Assembly: GCA_950295325.1 (NCBI GenBank)
Contig: OX485805.1
Span: 16,357,501-16,421,500, forward strand
Direction: 5' to 3'
DNA from: Polytrichum commune
Taxonomy: Eukaryota; Streptophyta; Polytrichopsida; Polytrichales; Polytrichaceae
DNA: 64,000 bases
Shown: in pieces, positions 13,415 to 24,700 of the stretch
How positions within the stretch are numbered: position 1 is the first letter of the stretch
Layout of the letters: each line of letters begins with the position of its first letter
Program-made: the position numbers and the translations under genes
The notes under the pieces: model-generated
Seen by the model: the letters and a program-made list of their open reading frames with translations, nothing else
What the model was told of the DNA's origin: nothing
Database searches by the model: none

Positions 13415-13655
13415 AAGGCACCTCTATAAATGATTGGTATACACATGCAAGAACCAAGTATTTATTTAGGAGCCATTTATCTTAGTATTTGAATTTTTTG
13501 GACCCTATAATCTAAAAAAAAATCCTACTTATCACTAGCTTCCTCACCTTATAGGTAGTTATAAATTCCAGAATTGTGCAATAAATTGCGCCCTACTTTA
13601 TTTATAAAAAGCAAGGGTTTTGTTTTTTCCCTCATGGTATTGGAGTGGAGTTCTT
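13415..13655 (+). mobile_element. possible LTR end plus primer-binding site remnant
   Basis: A TATA-like CTCTATAAATG at about 13419 is followed by AATAAA at about 13580, then a T-rich tract ending CCCTCA, then TGGTATTGGAGT at about 13637. The last resembles the initiator-Met primer-binding site TGGTATCAGAGC with three mismatches. The order (TATA, polyA signal, CA end, PBS) is that of an LTR and the start of an internal region. No gag or pol is readable downstream, so this is only a weak candidate remnant. Confidence 0.25.
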
Positions 13656-13979
13656 GGTTTCTTGATGTCTGTTGCATCAAAAAACATAGAAAAACGATAA
13701 AACGCCTGAACAATTGGAAGATGGTGTGATTATGCGGCCGAGGGAGCTCCGCAAAATGACAATAGGAGAGAAAACTAGCTTAACGTGGTTTGAAGACTTA
13801 AGCGTGGCGAACCCCTTTAAAATCTTCTTCCTTGTTTCATCCACAGCGAACTAAATGTCATCCACAATGATTGAACTTCCATTCATGTTTCCAACAGAAC
13901 CTCATTATTTCTTTACCATGACTTTGCAAAGCTAAACGTTCATAAAAGTAAATAAAATTTCACTTAAAAAAGTTACTTG

Positions 13980-14220
13980 TGTTGACAAATAGCACATATT
14001 GGCAATTAGCGGACATGACACTTTGAGACCTCTAGGCATTTAGTTTAGGCCATTCGCAAATAGTGCATGTGACACTAAATACCATTAATAGTGTACTAAA
14101 TTTGGAGTTGGTACATGCAATTCGGTTGACTACACATGCACACTAAATAGTGTATTTAGTGTCATCAATTCTATTTGTCTTGCTCAACCACCTGTGTAGT
14201 GTCACCAACAATAAAGATCT
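13980..14220 (-). repeat. dispersed repeat family C, fragment
   Basis: Positions 13980-14105 match the reverse complement of about 36470-36595 (shared GCAATTAGCGGACATGACA, GAGACCTCTA.GCAT, GACACTAAATACCAT). Positions 14145-14190 match the reverse complement of 33290-33340 and 36225-36270 (shared AATTCTATTTGTCTTGC). The palindromic core CACTAAATA...TATTTAGTG recurs in all copies and may be the terminal motif of a DNA transposon. Confidence 0.55.
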
Positions 14221-16155
14221 TAACGAGAATTTTCGGTGCACCGTAATGAACTATTTTACATATTCAAAAGATGTTCTCATGGAAACATGAACAATCAATA
14301 GATTCAAAAGAAATTTACGCTTCAAAATTTATAGTACTAATGTTTTTGACATCACTTTTGTTGTTCAAAGCATGAATGGAAAAATGACATGGTTGCCAAC
14401 ATGACAACACTTTCTGCTAAGGTAGTTCTCTAGAGGTCAAGTTTTTTGAGCAACTTCAAGCCCTCGGATAAAAAGATTGGCCTCCCAAAAACCCCAACTC
14501 GAGGCTCTTTTTTTCTTTCCCTGTCCTGTTTGCCATGCTCACCGTTGCCTAAAATAACTTTGCCTTGTGTTGAAATTCTTGACTGACCGGTGCACTTCTT
14601 CGCCTTAGTCTAAACTGGCAATTGAGAAATTGGAACCTCTTACGAAACTCCGAACTTGCAACCACCAGCACAAAGCGAGGAAGATGAAGCATTGTAGCCT
14701 CTAACCCTTGCACTCTAAGCTCGTCCCAAACCTCTCACCAAGCTCCAAACTGGCTCGGATCAACACAAAGCAAGGAAGATGAAACTAACAACTTTAAACC
14801 CTTGCAACCTACATTAAACCCTAACCTCTCACCAAGCTCCGAACTTGCTTAGATCATCACAAAAGCGAGGAGGATAATGCTAACATCTCACAAGCTCTGA
14901 AAGCCTCGCTAAGATCAACACCCAATTCTCACACCCTAAACTCTTCCTTCACTCTCACCAACCTGTGAACTTGCAAAGATGAACACAAAGCGAGGAATCT
15001 CATAAAACAATGTAACAATCTTCACAGAATTGGGAAGATGATCTGGATTATAGCCTTCATGGAGCTGAGGGCCACTTCACACACGAGCCAAGAGCCATGA
15101 CCATGAAATTGTGAGAGCCCAAAAGGAAGCGTCCAAAGGCCGTCTCAAGACACCTTCAAAATCATGTAGCGTGGTCACAGATCCTCAAGTGTAGTGTGAA
15201 GTCATATGTGACCGAGCCCTCAACCAAATGCTATTCAATGAATTCTATTCATGTGGATCCGCACACATGATAAAATAGAATAAATCAACAGTTGTGAGCA
15301 TTCGGAGTGCCATGATCTCCTGGTTTTGTGTTAGGCCTACTTCCAAGAGGTGATTTTTGAAAATAGTCCAAGTGACCATGAAACATGAGCCACTTGATGC
15401 CATGTAGGAATCCATATAGACTTTACATCCATCTTGCATTCACATACTCTGTTGGTCTCTCAAGCGTAATGTGAAGCGAACTTGGACCGGCTCCGCCTTT
15501 TCCACCAATGAGAGTGCTTGAAGTGTAATGGTCACGGGCTCTCAGTCTCGCCTTGTTGTGCGATAGGCAAATGGGCATGGCTCAATTTGGAATACGCAAG
15601 CATGTAATTTTATTCCCTCAATTTTTGACTACACTAATTATCCCAATTTGTGGGTGCTACTATTAGAAGTAACGTCTTATTCAGGAATTCAATTTTTATC
15701 AACAAAAGTTCAATAAGTTGTTTGGACATTATAGAACATAAATGGGCTTTGCTTGATAAGATATTACATTCTCATTAGATAGTTATAGCATTGCGTGACT
15801 CTAAATAATAATACACACCAATTGGGATAAGTAGTGTAGTAAAAGCTTGTCGTATACTTGTATACTCATGTTCTACTATCTTCTGACATCTAGTTAGAAA
15901 ATCATAATTAATGTCATGTGAGATGTGTAATATTAATGTTTACTTGCATTAAACCTTCAAATTCTACACACATGAGAAGTTTTACTCACATAAATGAACA
16001 ACAAAAGTGATGTCAAAAAACTCTATCACTATAAATTTTAAAGTGTAAATTTCTTTTGATTCCATTGATTATTCATGTCTCCATGAGCACGTCTTTTGAA
16101 TATGTAAATTGGTACATTACAGTGCACCGTAAATTCTCATTAAGATCTAATTGTG
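14205..16155. mobile_element. inverted-repeat-bounded unit, probable non-autonomous foldback element
   Basis: About 185 bp at 14205-14390 reappears in reverse complement at about 15985-16155. Shared blocks include AGATCTTAA.GAGAATTT, CGGTGCAC.GTAATG, TTTACATATTCAAAAGA, AATCAAAAGAAATTTAC and GACATCACTTTTGTTGTTCA. The 1.6 kb between the arms contains a degenerate tandem repeat (14640-15010) and no readable transposase. The pair suggests a foldback or MULE-like non-autonomous element. Target-site duplications could not be defined. Confidence 0.5.
14640..15010. repeat. degenerate tandem repeat, unit about 95-125 bp
   Basis: The motif CTCTCACCAAGCTCCGAACT followed by ATCAACACAAAGCGAGGAAG and a stretch of AACCCTTGCA recurs about four times. 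The GAGGA landmarks are near 14676, 14770, 14866 and 14990. Divergence is high and there is no open frame. It lies inside the inverted-repeat unit. Confidence 0.5.
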
Positions 16156-17300
16156 GCCATTGTCAACATATGATCTACTTTCATCAATTGTGATTGCAAC
16201 AGACAAAATAAAAAATTGATGTGCATATACCAGCCAAAATTTATTAAATTATATATATATATATCTTTTTCCTTCATACTAGATAACAATAATCGCTCAA
16301 GGAAAACCTCTTATAGCCATATATATTCTTCATTGAATGTTCTTCACAAGTAGCTATATTGCCTAACTTAAAGTGCAGTAGAAAGAACAGAAAAATAACA
16401 TCAACCTTTAAGAGTCAACGTAAATATGAGCCCATTCTCCTTATCTTGATCATGTTTAACCAAGTTGTAGGATAGGGCGTATGGCCTTTCTTTGGAAAGG
16501 TGGGCTGAGTGATCCACTGAAGCTATGTCGTATAGTCACTATGTCATATGAAACAACTCAAAGTGTGGTATATTGATTCCAACACAAAGAATATTACCTA
16601 TTTCTTGTATGTTTTACCATGTTTGGGCCCGAAGGTGATGAATTCCAAACCATCAAGTACCAAATAATGCCTATGGTACTCATGAGGAGTATTGGAATAC
16701 TTTCTTCTTCTTTTTTCTTTTGTTGTTGTTGTTGTTGTTGTTGGTACATAAGAGGCGCATGGCCATTCAAACCGCTAGTTCAAAGCTCTAGCCACTAGTC
16801 TAGTCTTGGTATAGTCTTGGTCTAGTCTTGACTAAAGACTAGAGCGACTTGAGCAAGACTATTCCAAATCGCTAGACCAGTTCGATTCCACCAAGACTAA
16901 AACCACTTGGTGGTCCAACATTAGTGTGTTCCAAGACTAGAGCGAGGTTTAGGTGCTATGAAAGAACAAATACAAACCTAATTCTTGAAAACATTACCTC
17001 CATTTTTCGAAGTCATGTCCTGGCAACTTTCATGGGGCTGAATAATTTGCAGACAACTTGGAAGTCAAAGACAATGTGAACATCCATCTACCACTTTGTG
17101 TGCGGCACAATGGCACGAGTCTGCACCATTTAACAAGCACGAGATTCTGTTGACTGTTTTTGAACCAGAATCGTCACCATATTTTGCGTGCGTAGTCTAA
17201 TCTCTGTCAAGGACATGTCTTTCTGTATCCAGTCTTGGAGCCACACCTAACGACATACCACTCAAATATAGGTTTCCGATGAAGAGAGGTGACCGAATTA
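16156..17300. other. intergenic DNA with simple repeats and CTAGTCTTG motifs
   Basis: Contents are an (AT)n run at about 16250-16263, a (TTG)n run at about 16720-16743, and a cluster of CTAGTCTTGG / AAGACTAGAGCG motifs in both orientations at 16795-16945. A fragment of dispersed repeat G (CTCAAATATAGGTTTCC near 17262) lies just before the methyltransferase promoter. No gene was found. Confidence 0.5.
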
Positions 17301-17312
17301 GGCACGTCTACC

Positions 17313-17343
17313 TTACGTGGCGGAAGCAAGAGTACCTATAAAG
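17313..17343 (+). promoter_or_regulatory. core promoter of the methyltransferase gene (TATA box, ACGTGGC element)
   Basis: CTATAAAG at 17336-17343 is a good plant TATA box 79 bp before the start codon, leaving room for a 5' leader of about 50 nt. ACGTGGC at about 17315, about 20 bp upstream of it, matches the ACGT-core element bound by bZIP factors in ABA and stress responses. Both are sequence matches only. Confidence 0.5.
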
Positions 17344-17421
17344 ATGCCAGTTCCTGAGAAGAGGAGGTAATAAGTTAAAGTGGAGTTACATATTTGTTTG
17401 TCGCAGAGTGTTGGTGTGGCG

Positions 17422-20400
17422 ATGGCGAGTTTGGGTGTGAAGTGGCAAGCGGGGGCTTACTCCCATTCTCGTGCCATATACCCCAAGACTTTGTTCTCTT
17501 ACTTGGCTTCCCTTACTCCAGGATCACATTCTTTGGCCTGGGATGTCGGCTGTGGCAATGGCCAGGCCGCTGTTGAGGTATGTGCTCTTGCCTTTTGTTT
17601 TTCCTTCCTATTTTATCTTGGATTTGTTAGGTTGCTGCTGAAAGTGGGAGGTGGTTTCATGAGCTCCTGGAATTGACTCTTGGGGAGAATCGTCAATTAA
17701 TGGTCTGGCGGGGTTGTGATCACCGAGGGTAGTGGATGATTGTGTTTCTGCTTCTCAGCGTGGTGATTAATTGTGGGTGGTAGTTTTGTTGAGGACTATG
17801 GAGATCTTTCTTGTCAAGCTTTTCATCACTCATGGTGGTGATCAGCATAATTCTTGACCTCTTGGGATCCCTTTTTCATTTGCAACAAAACACAAAAAGA
17901 TAGTGGCGGGTTGAATTGCACATTCTAGAGTGATGGGTTGTTGCCGGTTTTTGTTTGTGCCTTCCACTCCTGCCAGTGCAATACAAATTAGGTAATGAAT
18001 GCGAGGAGCCTTATCACATGTTGGAGTAGGCGCTCAACATACCGAGCCATAAGGTAGTGGCATGTTGAAGTGCACATTCTAGAGTGATGGGTTGTTGCCG
18101 ATTTTTGCGCCTTCCACTCCTACCAATGCAATACATATTAGGTAATGGATGTGAGGACCCCTGCCGCATGTTGGAGTAGGCACTCAACATATTGAGCCAT
18201 AGTAGTGGTGAGGTAAGCATTGGGTGCTTACAAAGCCCATGGATGGGCGACACATGTCCATTACTAGATGTAGTGGCGAATCCATGGCATGGTTATCGAT
18301 TATGGATGATATTGTGCCTCTTCATGTCTAATTGGAAATAGACACATTAGTAAATTAGTTGGGCTTGACCACTATGTACACAAGGAACACTACAACCACC
18401 CGTACAATGGTGACGTGTGTATGATATCGAACGAAGTGCTCATCATGTTGTGAGGGCCGCCTACTACGGTCTATATTTTGTCGTGCTCATGTCCAATGAG
18501 AACATGACTCGTCAACGAGATTTGAGATGGTCAACGCTACAAGGATCTTGTTATCAAGGACTTCCTTGCAAAGTTTCACAACAAATTGTGGGTTCCACAT
18601 GAGTGGATCAAGTCATACTTATCACAATGGCCCCACCTAAACGAGAACCCATTGTTGCTTCCCTTGAGACCCTTAATTCACAGCTTGCTGCGATACATGG
18701 CCAGTCGGGTAATGAGATATAGTTGAGACATGTGGTTGATGAATATTTGGCCAACGCAAATGCTAAGAGGGCCAGTGAGATTGTTGTGCAACGCAAGCCC
18801 CTTGAACTTGAAAGGGTATCGTGAGGGCGGTGATGCTACCATTAAATCTTGGATCGATGTGATGGAAGCTGAGAGATATGACACCGACCCTATGATTGGT
18901 GTGCATGAGAGACACTTTACCCTTGATCAAAGCTGCAAACTCAAATACAAATCCGAGGCATGTTTACCGAACATGGCTGAGGATGATGGAAGCTTATTTC
19001 CATTGTGATGTGATGGAACCTTATCTCACAACCAACAACACTTTTGCTAGGGCTTGAGTTGGCTAGTTTTGAAAGGGCATGCCCAAATAACTTGCCCTCG
19101 AAGGGGGCAATTCTTGGCTATGCAGGATGTGTTTCTGAATGTGGTGCTCATATTTAAGCATATGGTAATATTAAACTTGGGTAAGTTGCTCGAGCAAAGG
19201 TGAGAAGCTTGTGGCAGAAAGCCTTTGTTGAGGCACACACCAACGAGTTTGGCATTGAGTTTGGTGGGTAGGTGTAGGTACTTGTAGAGATTGCTTGTTG
19301 ACTACCCAAGTTCGGAACTACTTGAAGGCCATTAACACTTACAGATGGGTTGTGCTTGTGCTTGTGGTAATGGCTAACCACCATAACCAACCATAACTAT
19401 GGTTCCCTCATTCGCACTTGTCTTGTGCAAATCCTTGTGTGTGTGTTTGATAGTGGGGTCGATCTTCTAAATTGCACTGTACTATTGGTTTAGGTCTTAG
19501 ACTCAAGACGAAAATTGAAGTGATTGTAATACATTTGTAGTGTTAAAGTGGTTGTTGCCTCAACTTTCTTCCTATGCCTTGGTCTTCAAGCTCTTTAATG
19601 ATGCCACATGAGTATGAACAATTACCCCAAGGGTGGTTAGCCATGCAAAAGTAAAAGGGTTGATGCGGTAAGAAGTGGTTGTGGTTGTGGTTAGCATATA
19701 TAATTTCCTTCTCATGGAAACAGAGTCAAAGAAAGTAAAGCGCTACCACAACCACAACCACCCCCCCGTGTAAACGACCCTTCGGACACTTGAAATGATG
19801 ATGCTGTATATTTTGAGGATTGACATTGGAGGATTGTGGTGCAGTTGGCAGAGCATTACAACAAGGTGATTGCCACTGATGTGACGCAGACCCAGCTCGA
19901 GTGTGCGGTGCCGCATCCGAAAGTCACATACACACTCACAGATCAGCAGATGACCGACGAGCAGGTGAGGGGCGTCGTGGGGGAAGACGGGAGTGTGGAT
20001 TTGGTGATTTGTGCGCAATCGCTGCACTGGTTCAACTTGGATAGCTTCTACGGGCACGCACGACGTGTGCTACGGAAACCTGGTGGTGTGATTGCCACGT
20101 GCGCCTATGGGGCACCCTCGGTGTCGCCTGCCGTTGACGCAGTCCTCGACACGTTCGCTCTCCAAATCCACCAAGATTGGGCGCCTGAGACCGCGTATGT
20201 GCGGGATTGCTACAAAACCATCCCTTTTCCCTTTGCGCCCGTTGCCCCGCTCACCACCACAGGGCCTTTCAATTTCGAGGCGACCAAGGAAATGGCCCTG
20301 TCCGGCTACTTGACTCATTTGCGCTCGTGGTCAGCCGTGCAGAAAGCAATTGATAATGGGAGAGACGTGTGGAGTGAGCATCAGCAGAAGCTGTTTGCCG

Positions 20401-20474
20401 ATGCATGGGAAGAATCGCCAGAGACTGTGAGGACTGTGAAATGGACTCTCTACACACTCATTGGCACTGTCTAG
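17422..20474 (+). CDS. class I SAM-dependent methyltransferase (methyltransferase type 11-like), 2 exons
   Basis: Exons 17422-17577 and 19845-20474 join in phase 0 to 786 nt, 261 aa. Proteins of this plant family (often annotated as putative methyltransferase DDB_G0268948-like) bind S-adenosylmethionine in a Rossmann fold; the natural substrate is generally unknown. Motif I is clear: DVGCGNGQAA (41-50). The acidic residue after strand 2 is Asp64 in VIATDV. Motif IV reads VDLVICAQSLHWF (103-115), and the strand-5 region has LRKPGGVIA. The C-terminal half carries the family's YKTIPFPF and LRSWSAV segments and the protein ends TLIGTV, as relatives do. The start ATG gives the usual short N-terminus (MASLGVKWQ). 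The single intron of 2267 bp falls right after motif I and is swollen by repeats. The gene converges on the receptor kinase, with 1231 bp between the stop codons. No signal or membrane segment is seen, so it is probably cytosolic. Confidence 0.92.
17885..18220 (+). repeat. tandem duplication, period 154 bp, in the methyltransferase intron
   Basis: CATTCTAGAGTGATGGGTTG occurs at 17921 and again at 18075. The following about 130 bp are conserved in both copies, including CTTCCACTCCT.CCA.TGCA, TTAGGTAATG.ATG and CATGTTGGAGTAGGC.CTCA. The second copy continues into the longer dispersed repeat K. No ORF is maintained. Confidence 0.75.
18120..18395 (+). repeat. dispersed repeat family K, copy in the methyltransferase intron
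   Basis: This segment matches 22925-23175 inside a kinase intron, in the same chromosomal orientation. Shared blocks are ACATGTCCATT, ATCCATGGCATGGTTATC versus GTCATGGCATGGTCATC, TAGACACAT.AG.AAA and TTGACCACTATG. It is probably a MITE-like element that inserted into introns of both neighbouring genes, or was copied between them. Confidence 0.65.
18627..19005 (+). pseudogene. degenerate ORF, possible transposable-element remnant, in the methyltransferase intron
   Basis: From the ATG at 18627 a frame reads about 31 codons to a TAG at about 18720, continues in the same frame to a TGA near 18823, then resumes in another frame through 19008 (GGDATIKSWIDVMEAERYD and onward). The codon use and charged, helix-like composition look like former coding sequence with a nonsense change and a frameshift. 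It may be a retroelement gag-like piece, but I recognise no diagnostic motif. It lies wholly within the intron on the sense strand. Confidence 0.35.
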
Positions 20475-21160
20475 CAATGTCTGCAAGACGACACCACATA
20501 TCTCACAAGTTGTTCCTGAAGGTTGTTGGTGTAGAATATTCTTCTGTATAGTCAAGGTACTTGGAAACCACTTAGCTAATAACTTTCGACATAGTGGATT
20601 TTGTCGAGGTGAATTGATCGACTGCATTGAAGATCTGGGAGGAGGTCGTAACACTTAAAGCAACCTCTTGAAACAAGTCTTCAAGCAGATCATCATAATG
20701 GCTAAGCCTTGAACCCTCACTCTACAAGATGCAACAAGTCATAGATGTACACACATTGACAAGACACTTGGTAACTAAGTTGCCGAGCACAAACATTCAA
20801 ACAAATTCGAATTTTGCAATAAACTGTCTAGCAATTTCTGCATGCCAAGTCCCAAATCCACAAATTGTTGTCTAGAATTTTTGGCTGTAGTCAAGGTATC
20901 TGGAAACACTAACAAGTGTTGTAGTGAACTTGCCAAGGTGGATTGCTCCATGAGTATGACTAGATCTGGGAAGAAATTGAATCAGTGAATTCAAACTTCT
21001 AAAACAAGTCAAGCAGATGATCACAACTGCTAAGACTTGAACCCAGCTTGAACCCCCCCATTCTACTTCACAGATATGCAACAAAATGCAACAGGTCACA
21101 GATATTCATGTGGACAGGCACTCAGAAACTGGCAGCGCACTACATTCAAACAGATTTTGG
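20466..21160 (+). repeat. tandem duplication of the methyltransferase 3' flank, period 357 bp
   Basis: ACTGTCTAGCAAT occurs at 20466, where it contains the stop codon TAG, and again at 20823. The two copies of roughly 340 bp share TAGTCAAGGTA, CTTGGAAAC.A / CTGGAAACAC, GATCTGGGA, AAACAAGTC and ATGCAACAAG/ATGCAACAGGTCA.AGAT. Both end near ACATTCAAACA. AATAAA lies at 20816-20821, the junction of the copies, and could serve as polyadenylation signal for a 3' UTR of about 360 nt. Confidence 0.7.
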
Positions 21161-21705
21161 AGTGGTTATTTGTAATTACAATTGAATGGGCAAATTGAAG
21201 ACATGCCCCTTCTACATTCATAGGTTCCTATCTCCTTGGGAGAAAAATGAAATGTTTTTGTGCGGGAAATATTTACAATGGTAGGCTGTAATTTATACAC
21301 AATGATATTTCTTGGTCCACCAGGCTGTTTTGTGTCAAAATTGTTTCTCACTACTTTTCAGTGTGCAGCTCGTGCTTCCAACCCTGAGTCGCACAAGCTC
21401 TGAAAGCAGCAAGAAAAACTTATCCCAGCTTGCTCCCGGGCCTTTGTAAACAAAGGTCATGCTCTGTCATAAGTGTCTCCCTTCAAAAAGTTGCCCTCAG
21501 TGCAAGGGAAACATGGGGTTCACATGACAGGGTTTGCAAGGTTGTGTGCTCTCTCAATGATTGCAAAAATTCTTCATTCTGAACTGTTTTTCCCATGAGA
21601 TTGCTCCACCAACCATACTGGAGATGACGCAGACAATTAAATTGTTCACCCATATTTGCTGGTGTTTCGTGAATCTCCAAAAACTGGAAGGCCAAACAAA
21701 CATTG
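21161..21705 (-). other. presumed 3' UTR and spacer downstream of the receptor kinase
   Basis: No coding potential is seen between the duplicated methyltransferase flank and the kinase stop codon (TAA on the minus strand, 21706-21708). The short ORFs on both strands have no recognisable product. The 3' UTR of the kinase transcript should lie here, and the two convergent transcripts may approach or overlap. Confidence 0.4.
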
Positions 21706-24700
21706 TTATAATTTTCTGGAAATTGCTTCTTCAAACTGGTTGAGCAGGTCTTCTCCAGATGAGTCCCTACTGTGAGAGTTCTCCTCCCCTTGCTTATGGC
21801 TGTTGTACACATCTATGTAGCGCCTTGGCTTGCTGGAGGCAGGAACATTCTTTGAGGATTTAGGGCTTTCAGCTTGTGATTTAATTGGGAGAAGAGAGAG
21901 CAGAACTTGAGACACGTCATACATTGATGGACGTTGTGATGGATTTAGCTTAGTGCACAGGAGGGCTAACTTCAGTGTCTTCTCCAGCGCATCCAAATCC
22001 TGGCAGGTTGCTCTGACATAGGGGTCGATGGCGTCTTGTATTGTTTTGCCCTCCAGCTTTGACATGACCTGTCAACAGACGTAGACTTGTCAAAAAAAAA
22101 GGATAACAGCTTTTGTTCGCCAACACTAGCATGAATTATAGAGAGTCTACATGCCCGCAGGCTACCACCTCAATTAAGAGTTGGACTATTTCTAATGGCC
22201 GTAACCATTGCTCAATGTTCCTCCCTTGTATTAGTACCCACAACTTTGAAGACCACTTGACATGGTGACCCCACAATGATTGAATGGACCATACATAGCG
22301 GGTAACACTAGCATGGTTTGGTGGAGAATGGAAACCAACTACTCAAGTTATTGGCTCAATGTTGGTAGACTTGTATTTCTTTATGTGGCAATGTGACAAA
22401 GGAGGAGACCTTGTTCTCCTATTACAAATTAAATCATTTTTGTCCAAAAACTGTGATGGGACAAAGGAAGGATCCAAGACATACCCAATCCAGTAGATTC
22501 ACTTCGTCATCGACTGCCATTTTGTTTGTGAGAAGCTCGAGGAGAACAATCCCAAAACTGTAGACATCTGACTTCTCATTGAGACGAGAGGTTTGTGCAT
22601 ATTCAGGATCAATGTATCCAATTGTGCCCAACACATGGGTGGAGGTATGTGTCTTGGCTGTCTGGATATTCTTGGCAATGCCAAAATCAGCCAGGTGCGG
22701 TTCCATAGTGGCATCCAACAGAATGTTGCATGATTTTACATCACGATGCACAACTTGTGGAGTGCAGTCTTTGTGAAGGTAGGCAAGTCCTTGTGCAGCC
22801 CCAGCGGCAATTGTTAGCCGTGTATTCCAGTCGAGTTTCTTCTTTCCATGACCTACCAAAAACACATTTCAAAACCAAAATGTCAAAAACTTTTGGCAGT
22901 TTGGAAAGACTCTCAACGAACTAGATAATGGATGCAAGGAACCCCGCCATAGGTTATAATAGGTGGTTGGCATCCAACCTACTCAACCGCATGGCAAGGT
23001 AGATTTTGGGTGCCTACTACAACCGATAGTAAGGTGACATGTGTCCATTGCCAAACGTAGTGGTCAAGTCATGGCATGGTCATCAATTACAGGTTACAAT
23101 GCACCACCTCATCAATACCAATCAGAATAGACACATCAGCAAAATCGCTTCACCTGACCACTATGCTTCTACACTGTACTCGCCGTGCAAAGAAGGGAAT
23201 TGACAAATCATCACCTGCTACAAATTCATAGTCATCAGCACCAGAAGATTATTAATGATTATTGATGAAAGATGAAGTACCGTGGAGATGATCATACAGA
23301 CTTCCATTTTCCATGAAATCATAGAAGAGGAAGTTGCCAATTGAAGACATTGAGTAGCCGCGCAAGCTGACGAGGTTTCGGTGCTTGATGCTTCCCAGTA
23401 TTCTCAGCTCGGTCTCAAACTCGTGGACATTTTGTGAGAAGTGATTGTACAACTTCTTGATTGCTATGGGATGGCCATTTTTGAGGCTACACTTATAGAC
23501 AGTACTTGAACCTCCTCGTCCGATAACGTACTTCTCACTTAGGTTTTCTGTCAAGTACATCATCTCTTCATATGACTGTGGCGCCATACCAAGATGGAAG
23601 ATCACAAAACTTGGTGGGCCTGCAGTACAATCATGTATATTGGACAAGTATCACAATAAAGTTTGGATGCGAATTGTGTTGTCATTGTTCATCTTGCAAC
23701 TCAAGAAGCACTTGCAGAAATAACTTATATTGACTGTCACATCCTTCACCTTGAGATGTTTTGTTTGAGGATTTTATGTAAACAGGAGGTTGGGCATATC
23801 GCATAGCTCCAAAAACCACCAGAGCCAGCAAGCAAAGTGCTGAGATTGTGATGCCCCACATAGCCGACGCCCCTAGCATACCTGGTGATAAATCCATCTG
23901 TTCAGTTTCATAGCCACAGAACCCAAATTTTCATGGAAATTACAAAGTTACTGAGGATCACATGGCAAGAAAATCGGTCATGATAATTAAAGTTTAATGT
24001 AAACCTGATGGTTGAGATGCGAGTTCCAAAGGCTGCACAGGGTTGAGTCCACAACTTGTGCTGCTATTTGTACACAGTAAAGGATTTCCAGCATAGCTGT
24101 CACAACAGAAAATAAATCTGTCAGATGTTTGTCCAAAATAAATCTTGCAAGCTCAAATTGTTCAAACCTCAAAGGAGAACATACATATATGTACGACTTG
24201 TTTGCTGTGACGTTCATTGCTTTCGAAAGCAATGACAATGGCAATGAAAGCTGAAATAAAGCACTTATTTATAAATCATATTCTCATGAGTTTGAACCTC
24301 CTAGCTGTTGTCATCAGAACTCACCTACTGGCTGGAAATCTTGTGAAGTTTTGGTCTCGAGGGACTGAACCAGAAAGATGATTGTAAGATAAATTCCTGC
24401 ATAGCAATGTCATCACAACACAGATTATAAGCACCACAAGCTTGCTGATACAAACTATTCGAATTTATCTTGCAACATCAATAAATGCAAAAATGCTAGA
24501 AATTTCACTTTGCTACTATGATCAGAGAAATAATTAACCGAATGAGATACGACAGTTTGCAAGATGTTTTTCCAGGGACAGCTTACAAGTATTTCAAGCT
24601 GAAACATCCTGCTAGTTGCACTGGTATGGAACCTGATAGATTGTTGTAGCCCAAATTCCTGGAATTGCAAATTGCATGTTACCAGTGAGTAGGCACAGAG

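Noticed and set aside
16840-16890. tRNA-like B-box (GTTCGATTCC)
   Set aside because: No matching A-box, acceptor stem or anticodon arm could be formed around it; the area is a cluster of CTAGTCTTG repeats.
23750-23897. Kinase membrane exon starting at 23897 (ATGGATTTATC)
   Set aside because: This acceptor would put the exon out of frame with the preceding GNPLLC exon; the acceptor at 23874/23873 keeps the frame.
24005-24244. 85-codon minus-strand ORF reading MLEILYCVQIAAQV
   Set aside because: Wrong frame of the C-cap exon; the adjacent frame gives the conserved GNPLLC with paired cysteines.
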